Below are positions 55,160 through 64,000 of a stretch of DNA of 64,000 nt, piece after piece. The translations under genes were made by a program, and so were the position numbers. The notes under the pieces are model-generated. The model searched no databases, was not told the origin of the DNA, and saw only the letters and a list, made by a program, of their open reading frames with translations. Origin of the DNA: Diphasiastrum complanatum (taxonomy: Eukaryota; Streptophyta; Lycopodiopsida; Lycopodiales; Lycopodiaceae). The number at the start of each line of letters is the position of its first letter. Position 1 is the first letter of the stretch. Location of the stretch: assembly GCA_029204225.1 (NCBI GenBank), contig CM055093.1:17447041-17511040 (forward strand), written 5' to 3'.

Positions 55160-56260
55160 CTTTAAGAGTCTCCTCCTAAAGGAAGCAAACCAGGGAAGTT
55201 CTGTCTTAAATAGTCCTCTCTCTCCCAAGTGTCCTCATCATCTGACTTGCCTTTCCAACGTACGAGAAATTCCGGAACCAAATGGTTTCTCAATTGGTGA
55301 CGACGAATGTCAACAACTTTTTTAGGTACGTTGGGACAAAGGTAGACAGATCCTCTAACTCAACTAGTTCACCTTCCGGAATTAGGGAATCCTTCCTACT
55401 AAGTCGTTCTTTTAAACGACTTACATGGAAAACAGGATGAACCCCAACCCCAATCGGAAGATCTAGCTGATAAGCGTACCTTTGAATCCTTAGGGATTTT
55501 TAGATACACCTAGGTTCCGACCTCAATATCCCGAGGTGAGCGACTGTAGTTAGCATAAAACTGAGCTCTATCCTGAGCGGTTTTCATGCTTTCCTTGGCC
55601 ACTAGCAGCATTTCTTGCATATCTTGCAGGAAATCTACTTCAGCTTGCACCTTGAGACCTTTGAGTCCGACCGAAACTGGAGAACGTGGCTGAAAGCCAT
55701 ACATCAGCATAAAAGGACTGAATCCGGTGGCAGAATGCTTGGCACTATTGTGTGCGAACTCAGCCAAAGGGAGATGCTTTTCCCAATCAGACTGTCGATG
55801 AGAAACATATGCTCTAAGCATATCTTCCAACATCTGGTTGACACGTTCTGTCTGCCCATCAGATTTTGGGTGATCCGAAGAACTAAGACTAACGGTTGTT
55901 TCAAGTTTTTCAAAAACTGCTTGCCAGAACTTGCCAATGAACTTGGAGTCTCGATCAGTAACAATATCATTCGGCAAACCATACAATCTGAACAACTTTT
56001 CAACAAAAAGTTGGGCTAGTTCAAATGCCTTGACATTTAATTTAGTTAGTATAAATTGCGCCATCTTGGTTAGCCTGTCAACCACATCGTGATCACTCCG
56101 GGTTTTAGGGAGTCCAACCACAAAATCCATTGAAATACTTTCCCATTTCTTACTGGGAATTTCCAAGGGATGAAGAAGACCCGCAACTTTGAGTATTTCT
56201 GCTTTGTTTTGCTGGCATTGTTCACAACTTTGAACGTAAGCCTCCACATGACCTTTCATC
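55160..56260 (-). pseudogene. Integrase and chromodomain of element D
   Basis: A 249-codon open frame (56259-55510) starts in the zinc domain (CEQCQQNKAE). It carries the integrase D-D-E residues in ISMDFVVGLPKTR, VTDRDSKFIGKF and DHPKSDGQTERVNQ, and the usual LAEFAHNSAKHSATGFSPF and YGFQPRSPV. Downstream, in broken frames, come YQLDLPIGVGVHPVFHVSRL and a chromodomain-like FSYVGKASQMM / TLGREDYLRQNFPG end. Integrases of this class use the chromodomain to target chromatin. The core frame is well kept, but stops at about 55300 and a missing base near 56090 interrupt it. Confidence 0.85.
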
Positions 56261-56343
56261 TTAGGCCAGAAGAAATTTTGCCTAACAAGGTCAAGTGTCC
56301 TCTGTATGCCTGGGTGACCAGCACAAGGGTTGCCATGACACTG

Positions 56344-57490
56344 CTACAGGATTTGGGCCCGCAAGTCCTCTCTATCCGGCACACAAACCTTTTCCTTCCG
56401 AAAAAGCAGGCCATTCCTTATGGAATAGTCTTCAAGTATCTTATCATTTCGGGATTGCTTGGGATCCTGCATCCCAAGGTCATTTCCTATCAGGACATCT
56501 AGCCAGATGTGACCAAAAAACCTATCGGTTCGACAAAGATTCCGTAGTGAAAGATACAAATCATATTGGATCTCAGCAAAGCATAACTGATTAATCTCTC
56601 CAATCCGACTCAAGGCATCGGCAACACAGTTCAACGTACCTTTACGATACTTAATGTCGAATACAAACTCCTGAATGAGTTCCGACCATCTAGCCTTGCG
56701 GCCACAAAGGTCCTTGGCATCACAAATATACTTAAGGGATTGGTGATCAGTCATCACCGTAAATCTGGCACCATAAAGATAATGCCTCCAGATTTTTAAT
56801 GCGTGAATGACTGCAAAAAGCTCCTTCTCATAGGTAGAATACGTAGTCTCTGAGCAAGATCCAACTTCTTGCTTTCAAAAGCAGCTGGTCTACCATCCTG
56901 ATAAAGGACCGCTCCTACAGCAAAGTCGCTAGCATCCGTATCAACCACAAAGGGTCGGTTAGGATCGACAATGTGTAAAATTGGAGTCGTAGAAACATGC
57001 TTGAGAGTCTCAAAACTCTCATTTATTTCATCAGTCCATGTTATCAATGGACTTTTTCTGTGGCTACATTTTTTCTTCACCCCCTTAAGAACGTTCGTCA
57101 AGGGCAATGCTATTAAGGCATAGTCCAAAATGAACCTGTGAAAGAATCCTATGAAGCCCAAAAAGGATTCACATCACGAATTGTCAGAGGTTTCGGCCAT
57201 TCTTGTACCTTACGGACTTTGTCATAATCGATTTCAAGACCTTTATCAGATATGACATGGCCCAGGCATTGAGTTTAGTCTGGAAGAACTCACATTTCGA
57301 CTCCTTAGCACAGAGCTTTTCTTGCCTTAAAAGATCCAAGACACTACGAAGATGCTCTTCAAGGGTCCGACTATAAATTAATATGTCGTCCAAATACACC
57401 ACCACAAACTTTCCCAGATATGGACGAAGAATATCATTCATCATCTGTTGGAAAGTGGTAGGTGCATTCGTGAGTCCAAAAGGTAACACT
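56344..57490 (-). pseudogene. RT end and RNase H of element D
   Basis: The reverse strand reads [20 protein letters not shown] and [12 protein letters not shown] (the YLDD catalytic motif, 57489-57184). After a frame change come FIGFFHRFI and PFVVDTDASDFAVGAVLYQ (57161-56796), the RNase H start, and MMTDHQSLKYICDAKDL with RKGTLNCVADALSRI (56757-56344), its end. Each piece is open but they are in different frames, so this copy cannot make an active enzyme. Confidence 0.85.
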
Positions 57491-57496
57491 AAAAAC

Positions 57497-59350
57497 TCAT
57501 AATGGCCATACCTGGATCGAAATCCAATCTTCGTTCCTAATCCTTATCTGATGGTAACCTGATCTAAGATCAATCTTGGAAAAATACTTAGCTCCATTCA
57601 GACGATCCATAAGATCATCCATCCTAGGTAAGGGATATCTATTCTTGATGGTTAAATCATTCAACTTTTCAAAGTCACCACACAAACGTGTGCCGCCATC
57701 CTTTTTACTAACTAAAAGGATTGGTGCTCCCCAAGGGGACTTACTAGGCCGAATAAGGCCCATCCTAAGGAGTTCTTGTAACTGTTTAGAAATTTCATCC
57801 TCTTCCTTGATGCTAACCCTGTATGGAAAAAGAAATACAAGTTGGCTTCCAGGAAGCAACTCTATCTGATGGTCAACAGTCCTTTGGGGAGGTAGGCCAT
57901 CAGGGAGTTTATCAGGAAAAACATCGCTATACTCTTGCCTAAGTTTGTTAAATATTATTCCTTCAGGTGAGTTAACACTTAAGGGATTATTTACAAGCAC
58001 ATTCAAAGGCAAATGCGATAAATCAATATTTAGACTCTGGGCTGCATGGTCATCCACATAAATTTCATCTTTCAAAAAACAAAGATAAATTTTATTACCA
58101 AAATCTTTCAAATATTCAACAACTTCTAAAGCAAAAACCAAAGGATCAAAAGGCCTATTTATATCGCCTTTTAGCTCAACCAACGAGCCCTTATGCAAAA
58201 AGGAAATACTATGCATAACATAATCCTTTCTTAAAGACTCGTTTTTAGAATACAACCATTCTTTTCCTAAGATTATGTCTACGCTATCCAAGTTCATAAT
58301 ATGAAAATCTAGCGATTCAACATAATCTTGTATCTGAAGCGGCAGCTGAGGAACAAGCTGATCCCAAGCTTGCCGATCTTCCCCCGACGCCATTTTCACC
58401 ACATACAAGTGATTACTTGGCACGGTAGCCGCCTTGAGCTTCTGCACCAGTTTAGCATTTATGAAGTTATGTGTGGAACCATCATCAAAAAGAACAGTCA
58501 CAGCTTGGCGTCCTACGATTCCATTCATACGAATGAGATCGTGGGGGCCAAAAACAACTGTATTAAAACAACAATTCTTGCAACTAGTGCCTTCTTTAAA
58601 GAATAAATCAACAAAAAAATTACACGAATTACCTGGCGCTTTAAAAGATTTAGGTTGCCCGCCAGATTTCTTTTGCTTTTTCTTTGGGCAATTGTTTGAA
58701 AGATGCCCCTTCTCCATGCAAGAGAAGCACAAGCCGCCGGTTTTTGCCTTGTCGTAGTCTGCGCAATCCAACTTGACGCGATTTTTCCCACCTTCGGAAC
58801 CGGTGTCTGTCTTGTCTCTGCCCCGCTTCTTGAAAACTTTATTTTCTTTCTGCTCAGCCTTGGGCAAACTTTGCTCCTTGCGAGAGGCAAAATGGACGTC
58901 ATCGAAGATTTTCGCAAAGTGAACTGCATCCTCGATAGTCTGCAGTTGGTTATGCCGCACTTCTAGTTGAAATTCTTTCGGAAGCCCCAAAATATAGTGT
59001 AACTTCAACAGAATAGGATCGATTCGCGAGGCGAATCGGGGCAAAATTTCCTGGAATTCTTGGATATAGGCATCTAACAGCCTATTACCCATCTGCACGG
59101 TGGCGAACTGCCGCCAATGCTCGAAATCATCCAACACCGGAAGAAAAGCCGTTTTAAAGGCTTCTTGAAAGGCATCCCAAGTAGAAGGGGCACTAGCCCT
59201 CTCCTTCAGATCCTACCACCATGTAAACGCCTTTCCGCGTAAAAACATGAGAGCAAAAGCGATCTTCGTACTATCAGGCGCATCGTGCATGGAAAAATGA
59301 CTATTCCACCGATGTGCAAAGGCAAGTTTCAAGTGACCTGAAAGGAGAAG
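57497..59350 (-). pseudogene. Gag, protease and RT start of element D
   Basis: One 546-codon frame (59137-57497) holds three domains. Gag's core reads [14 protein letters not shown], then comes a CCHC knuckle [14 protein letters not shown] near residue 137. The protease has [16 protein letters not shown] (DDGS replaces the usual DSGS) and [10 protein letters not shown] begins [10 protein letters not shown] and runs through [31 protein letters not shown] and [15 protein letters not shown], ending where a frameshift cuts it. The frame upstream of 59137 gives the earlier Gag motif ALMFLRGKAFTWW after one stop. The long open frame suggests a fairly young copy. Confidence 0.87.
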
Positions 59351-61080
59351 GAGCAGGGGCTTTCGAGGACAAAGGATTGTATGGGCGGTCTAATGTCCAA
59401 AGAGGTCAGCGTTCTTCAGTGCGGTCCTTCAGTGCAACAAGTAGTTGTAGCTTCTAGGGACAACGAATGTATGGGCAATCCGATGTTCAGAAGGGGCCAA
59501 CGATCTTTGTTGCTATTGCTGCATATGACCAAGAGTGTTCCAAATGAGAAAGTTTTGCATTGGTTACTTGGTAGAATGCATGTGGAAGGAATGTCCGCGG
59601 AATCCATTGTGGACTTCATGCAATTTTCTAGTGAAGTAGAAAGTATATGTGTTTTTGTTATTGTTTGATATGTTTATTGTTGGTTCCAAAAGTAACATAT
59701 GGCAAGAACAGGTTGACTTACTTAGGAACCTAGAGCAATAGATGGGTCATGGCATATGTGTGTAAGCTTATCGATACTTGAACTCCCCAGGGGCAAAGGA
59801 CGGTATGGGACACCCAATGTTCAAGGAGTTTGTCAAGCATTGATATCCTATTCCGCATATTGATGATCTGGTATTATATGGTGTTGCTGTTTTAGCAAAG
59901 TTGTTTGAAAAATGGAAATCATTAACTCTGATTTCGTGAAGTGCATGTGCATAAGACTGCCTTCAATTGTATCGGTCACTTTGACTTTCTGTTATGCCTT
60001 TTGATTGACTAATGCCCCAACAACATGTATGATGTTGATGAACGATGTACTCAGACTGTTTATGGATGAAATTTTGTTTGCTATTGATAAAAGATAGCGT
60101 ATTTGGGTGTTCTCATGTTAGCTGAAGGCATAAGACCGAATCCAAGGAAAGTTGTTCTCCTTCCGTGGCCTGTACCTACAGACTTAACGGTATTGAGAGG
60201 CTCTCTTGGATTGTTTGGGTTTTATTGCAAGGTGTGAAGGGTTGTTCACACATGGCTGCACCTTTGTTCAATATGCTATATAATAATAAGTGGATAGAAG
60301 TTCAGCAGTAAACTTTCGACGGTTTGAAACAAGCTGTGGCTAACTTTGTCACATTAAAGATAGTAGACCCTCAGAAACCATTTGTCATAGTAACGGATGC
60401 AAGTGATGTTGTCATTGGGACAATTCTGATGCAAGAGGGTAGGCCAGTGGCCTTTGTGAGTGAGAAGCTCAACCATGCTCAGAAGAGTTGTATGCCATTG
60501 TCCATGTTTTGAAAGTATGGAGGCATTATTTGTGTGGTGCAGGTTTGTATACACCGACCATGACATTTTTATGTATTTCTGCAATTAGCCAGGTGGGCTG
60601 AATTGATGCAGGAATTTCACATGGAAATTCGGTACATGAAAGGTATCGAAAATCGTGTGCTTGATGCATTATCTCGTATATTGTATCAGATGTCTTTTGT
60701 GGTCATAGAGAATGACCTAATTGCTGAGATCAGATAGATTCAGCAAGAGGATCCTCATGTGTATTGTAAGGAGGTTGTGAGAGATGTAAATCTTGGCCAA
60801 GTAGAGTCTCAGAAGGAGAGCTCTAATCTCTTTGCTCACACTTGCCTGAAGTATACCATGGTAGATGGTACAGTGAACGGAAATGGCAAACTCCCCATTG
60901 TAGTTAGTAAAGGGCTGTGTAGGGAGATTTTGCATTCATGTCATGATAGTACTGGTGCTAGTCATCCTGGTGTGGAATGGACCTATGAGATGATCGTATG
61001 TAACTTTTGGTGGCTCAACATGGTTCTAGGCCTACTAGTCTTGTTACGGTGGGAATTCCTCGCCTAGTACAGCTAATTTC
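59351..61080 (+). pseudogene. Gag tail, RT end, RNase H and integrase zinc domain of element C
   Basis: Forward-strand remains in several frames. First, a repetitive GQRMYGQ/RGQRS stretch (59370-59520) that looks like the end of Gag. Then RT pieces near 60020-60250 (MLMNDVLRLFMD-like, AEGIRPNPRKV, WPVPTDLTVLRG, GLFGFY). Then RNase H (FDGLKQAVANF, PFVIVTDASDVVIGTILMQ, 60324-60512, and FHMEIRYMKGIENRVLDALS near 60630). Last, the integrase H2C2 domain (CREILHSCHDSTGASHPGVE and NFWWL, 60759-61020). The integrase core is missing. Confidence 0.78.
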
Positions 61081-61486
61081 TAACTCAATGGCTAAAATGC
61101 TTGAGTTAGTGGAGAAAAAATTAAGACAAGCAATCGTGGTGCTAGTGAGAGTCGAGTACGATCCCCAGTAGTATGGGATGCTGGTTATCGTAGGAGGCTT
61201 GATTAGGCCAGTTGTTGTCAACAACTCCGGTGTACGGAGATGAGTCAGTTGTGACTCTATTCAGAAGCATGTAGAGGAGATCCATGAGCCAACAAGGATA
61301 ATGGATAGGCGGGAGAAACGTTTGTCTAACTGCTTGATCTTTGTTATATTTAGTTGCTTGGCATGAAAGACCTCTTGCAAATGCTGCCTGGGAGGGTCTT
61401 TCAAATGTTGCCTAGGAGATCGCGCACAGTTTGCGTGCACAGTACCCTAGTTTGGTCATCGTGGACAATGTCTTTTTTGAGTGGGA
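61081..61486 (+). other. Element C 3' internal region
   Basis: Non-coding or unrecognisable sequence between the integrase remnant and the polypurine tract, with a short direct repeat (ATGCTGCCTGGGAGGGTCTT / ATGTTGCCTAGGAGATC, 61380-61425). Confidence 0.5.
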
Positions 61487-62190
61487 TGTTAGAGCCTCTA
61501 CTCCCTGTCCCGGTTATTTGCAGTTTTCAGAGACACATGTACGTTTTGTAATTATTGTAATTACTGAAATGGCTAACTCACCGGCCTGTGGTGACTTTTG
61601 TAAGTAAATAGTAAATAAATTGTAATTAGTTGGCATTGGACCTCAGAGAGTCGTGCTTAGCTTTGGCATGGGGTACTGGGTCATTTATTAGGAGTGGCTG
61701 GATTGACCTCCTAAAAAGTAGGAGTTGACTAGTCAATGAGACACGTGTCATATGCTCATTGGGACACTTGGTCCAGTGAATGAGTGACACATGTCAAGGT
61801 TGACCGGTCAAATATGACACGTGTCACATGCTCACTTGGACACTTGGTCCAGTGTATGAGTGACACATGTCAGCCTATTCACTTGCCTATGTGTCAGAAT
61901 ACTGCCAAGTGGCAAGTGTCAACTGTGCATGGAATTGTCCATGTGTCGACGTCAGGAAAGGTCAAGGTTAAGGGGCGCTTGAGGATTATGCATAAGTGAG
62001 CCTAGAGAGAGGCATTCCTCATCATAATCTATGCAACAAAGGTTGGGAGGAGACAAGGCAGCCAACTCCACCATGTTTCGTGTCCTTTGATGTTTGTAAA
62101 TGCAGGGAGATTGACAGGGATCGACATTGCGAATTGTTGCGCATGGGATGAGCTAAGTTTTAAGTGAAGTTTCAGATTTGGAGTCTGACA
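61487..62190 (+). repeat. Element C 3' LTR
   Basis: 704 bp, the same length as the 5' LTR, with about 6% scattered substitutions and the same internal duplication. Confidence 0.95.
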
Positions 62191-62195
62191 CCACC

Positions 62196-63200
62196 CCTGT
62201 GTCTACTCCTACGTGTCTGTGTGTCAGGTGGCTGTGATCCTATGCCCTAGGATGGCCCTACCCACTGTGATGATGCCTGGCCGACGGTTGCCTGTGATGC
62301 TCCACTCCTGTCTACAAAAAGCGAACTCAGTCCCCCCTCCCAGAACCTCTAGGTCTCCCTCTAGGCCTATGTGCAGGAATGGCTGGCTCCTCCTCTGTCT
62401 CTGCATCAAGGTCCACCATCAGGTCAACCAGGTCCTCCCCCCTCCACCCCCATCTCCTCATCCTCCTCCGTATCCCCCTCAACCCACTCCTCCTCCTCCT
62501 CATAGTCAGCCCCGAGCCCCTCTCCACCCTCTGAGCCCTCATCATCTCGCTCCTCAGCCCTCTCCCGCACCCTCTATGTCCTCCTCTGCCGCCGTAGATC
62601 CCATGCGTCAGCCTGTGCCCTATAGAACTCTCTATAGATCTCATCATCCATCTCCTCCTGCGTGGGTGGTGCCCGAGAAGCAACAGCTGCCGAGTCCACC
62701 AAGCAAGAGTCAGGGTTCACCTGCAACCAAAAACAACACATTGTTGTCATGCAGGTATTCTGCAATTCATTGCATATTTCGAAAGCAATTCAATTCGTCA
62801 AAGCATAGCAAGAAACAAGGGGTAATAATGTTACTCACCTCGAGCATCTAGCCCTCTCCGCGTGTGCGCCTCAGCATACGGCCGTTGGTGTTCACAAACA
62901 CCAACCGCCTACACTGCTCGATGGATAGCCTGTTCCTCTTCTGCGTGTGATACAAGGCCCAGGTGCTCCAATTCTGCTCACAAGTGGATGCTGAACAATC
63001 TGGTTCAAGGACTCTCTCGGCCAATCGCCGCAGGTCACCTGTGTTGCGCCCGTGGTAGCTCCACCACGTAACGGGCCTCAGCCGGCGGGCCTCAGCTGAT
63101 CCTCCCTCAGCCGGTCAACTCTTCCTTGCACAATAGCTGGCCGCCAGGGCCAAGTGTTGTGATGCAAACCTTCTTGGGACCCAAGCCGTGTTGATGTATG
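62196..63200 (-). pseudogene. hAT-type transposase, C-terminal part, split by element C
   Basis: The reverse strand from about 63200 gives ASYCARKS, then the hAT dimerisation domain: ERVLEPDCSASTCEQNWSTW and HTQKRNRLSIEQCRRLVFVN, with NTNGRMLRRTRG. An intron with GTGAGT donor and TTGTTTTTGGTTGCAG-type acceptor (62721-62838, 118 bp) leads to an exon DDEIYREFYRAQADAWDLRR. A Glu/Gly-rich stretch follows with stops. The frame is then cut by element C and ends at 53223. hAT transposases move DNA elements by cut and paste, and this domain pairs the subunits. The catalytic part would lie upstream (right) and is not visible here. Stops at the TRGEG position and in the acidic stretch mean it is dead. 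Confidence 0.72.
62721..62838 (-). other. Probable intron in the hAT transposase remnant
   Basis: 118 bp, GTGAGT donor (at 62838) and an acceptor ending GCAG (at 62721). It separates the dimerisation domain from the acidic C-terminal exon. Confidence 0.55.
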
Positions 63201-64000
63201 TCCTCACCCTATCTTGTAGCATTTTGGAAGTTTTCTATTAAGGGCCTCAATTTTGTAAGTAGATACCCCCATTCATAGTACAGTTGACCGATTTACATCC
63301 ATTTTGTTGCTGGAGACTTGTTATAGACTGCAGGACAGTCTGTGATCTGCTTCATGCTCAGCTCATTAATGTTCACATAATGATCTTAGTTAGAGATTTT
63401 CCTATGATCCTTCAGCTGGCTGTCCATATTTTTCATATGTGATGCATCATGTGATAGTGGTCATAATTTGGTAATACATCACTGTCCAGGTGTCTTTAAT
63501 CATTTGCAGACCGGATCTAGCAACCCATGACAACAGCAAGAGAAGGAGGTGATTTTTTCAGCCCATAGTGAAAGGACTAAGTCATTTGCGGCTCATTGCT
63601 GAAGGGGGAAACTGGTTTCAGCCCATTGCTAGAAGAGGAAAGCCATTTGCAATCTGTTGTTGAACAAGAGCATCATTTTGTTTACATTCCTGGTCTAATG
63701 CAGATTTTATAGCTCTTTGCTTGAGGAAACAGCCCATATAATCCATTTTGCTGTTCATCATAAAGTGATTTTCCATCTACTGTTCATTGCTGAAGGAGAA
63801 CATTTACCACATCTATATGGAAGCTTTTCATCAATTTTTCAGCCGTTGTTTAGGATGACAGCCTTCTACATAGCCATTCCTTGCCCATTGCTGAGGAGTA
63901 CCTTGTTTGTGGCTTCTACAGCCACATCTACCTTCATTGATGGCTGCCCATTCACTTGCTACTTATTTTTCTTCATCATTGGCCCTTTTTGTCATCATTA
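63201..64000. other. No gene recognised; degenerate CAGCCCATTGCTGAAGG repeats
   Basis: Between 63560 and 63960 variants of CAGCCCATTGCTGAAGG-GAAA recur about eight times at irregular spacing. No coding frame of interest. It may be subterminal DNA of a transposon continuing beyond the window. Confidence 0.45.

Larger units (their letters stand above)
54625..59350 (-). mobile_element. Element D: gypsy chromovirus-like, reverse strand, 5'-truncated
   Basis: Inserted in element C. On the reverse strand the order is gag, protease, RT, RNase H, integrase, chromodomain, a purine tract (AAAGGGGGAGGGAA, complement of 55150-55163) and a 525-bp 3' LTR (55149 to 54625, TGTTACGTAC to TTCTAACA). The 5' LTR, primer site and first part of gag are missing at about 59350, where element C sequence resumes. 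A deletion across this junction probably removed both D's 5' end and C's gag and protease. Confidence 0.88.
53348..62190 (+). mobile_element. Element C: full-length gypsy LTR retrotransposon
   Basis: LTRs of 704 bp each at 53348-54051 and 61487-62190, both TGTTAGAGCC to ACA, about 94% alike by eye. The 5-bp duplication CCACC (53343-53347 and 62191-62195) proves both borders. A tRNA-iMet primer site (54054-54065) and a purine tract (GAGTGGGA, 61479-61486) complete it. Internal coding DNA is reduced to the end of RT, RNase H and the integrase zinc domain; gag and protease were lost, apparently with the insertion of element D. It sits in the last exon of a hAT transposase gene. Confidence 0.95.

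Noticed and set aside
62213-62851. 212-codon proline-rich forward frame
   Set aside because: It is antisense to the Glu/Gly-rich exon of the hAT remnant, whose reading order continues across element C.

Overview
The window is nuclear DNA of a land plant. The evidence is plant-type GT-AG introns, a DYW-class pentatricopeptide-repeat (PPR) gene, a probable REF/SRPP-family gene, plant Ty1/copia and Ty3/gypsy retrotransposons with tRNA-iMet or tRNA-Asp primer sites, a hAT transposase remnant and long CT/AC/GA microsatellites. A large, repeat-rich genome is likely. The near-identical PPR repeats would suit a fern, but that is an inference from style only. Most of the sequence is nested, decayed transposons; few genes look intact.

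Layout. 1-1974: gene-poor DNA with two microsatellites. 1975-6815: an LTR element (A) that codes only for Gag and protease. 6816-8150: a reverse-strand copia fragment (E). 8600-10350: a broken host-gene fragment and duplicated non-coding DNA. 10957-17735: a copia element (G) interrupted by a complete LTR element (F, 11292-15882, TSD ATCGA) that encodes a Gag-RNase H fusion and whose 5' LTR holds a solo LTR (TSD TACCT). 17877-20340: inverted copies of the 8.6-10.3 kb DNA and degenerate tandem repeats. 20755-24300: a reverse-strand PPR-DYW gene with an intact PPR array and a broken DYW domain. 24400-31445: a foldback repeat, a reverse-strand copia element (H) and an unidentified broken coding region. 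31446-35276: a second Gag-type element (B) and the edge of a third (I). 36440-37690: a gypsy 3' end.

37898-41391 is the most unusual part. An unidentified forward coding fragment (J) converges on a reverse-strand acidic gene with introns (K). K is divergent from an intronless, intact gene whose product has a centromeric-histone-like (CENH3/CENP-A-type) histone fold with a long basic and Ser/Pro-rich C-terminal extension. K and the histone gene share an 839-bp intergenic region with eight CACGTG boxes and a TATA box on the histone side.

41850-46000: gypsy fragments. 47921-50078: the REF/SRPP-like gene, with a composite microsatellite directly at a splice donor. 50493-52600: an LTR-like segment and a palindrome-rich element. 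52704-63200: a hAT transposase gene split by a complete 8.8-kb gypsy element (C, TSD CCACC), which itself carries a reverse-strand chromovirus-type gypsy (D). 63200-64000: no gene seen.

How the parts relate: the retroelements record successive insertions (solo LTR into F into G; D into C into hAT; B into an unidentified coding region). The only gene grouping that suggests shared function is K with the histone gene, and this rests on divergent arrangement alone. All work was by eye; no alignment or database search was run.
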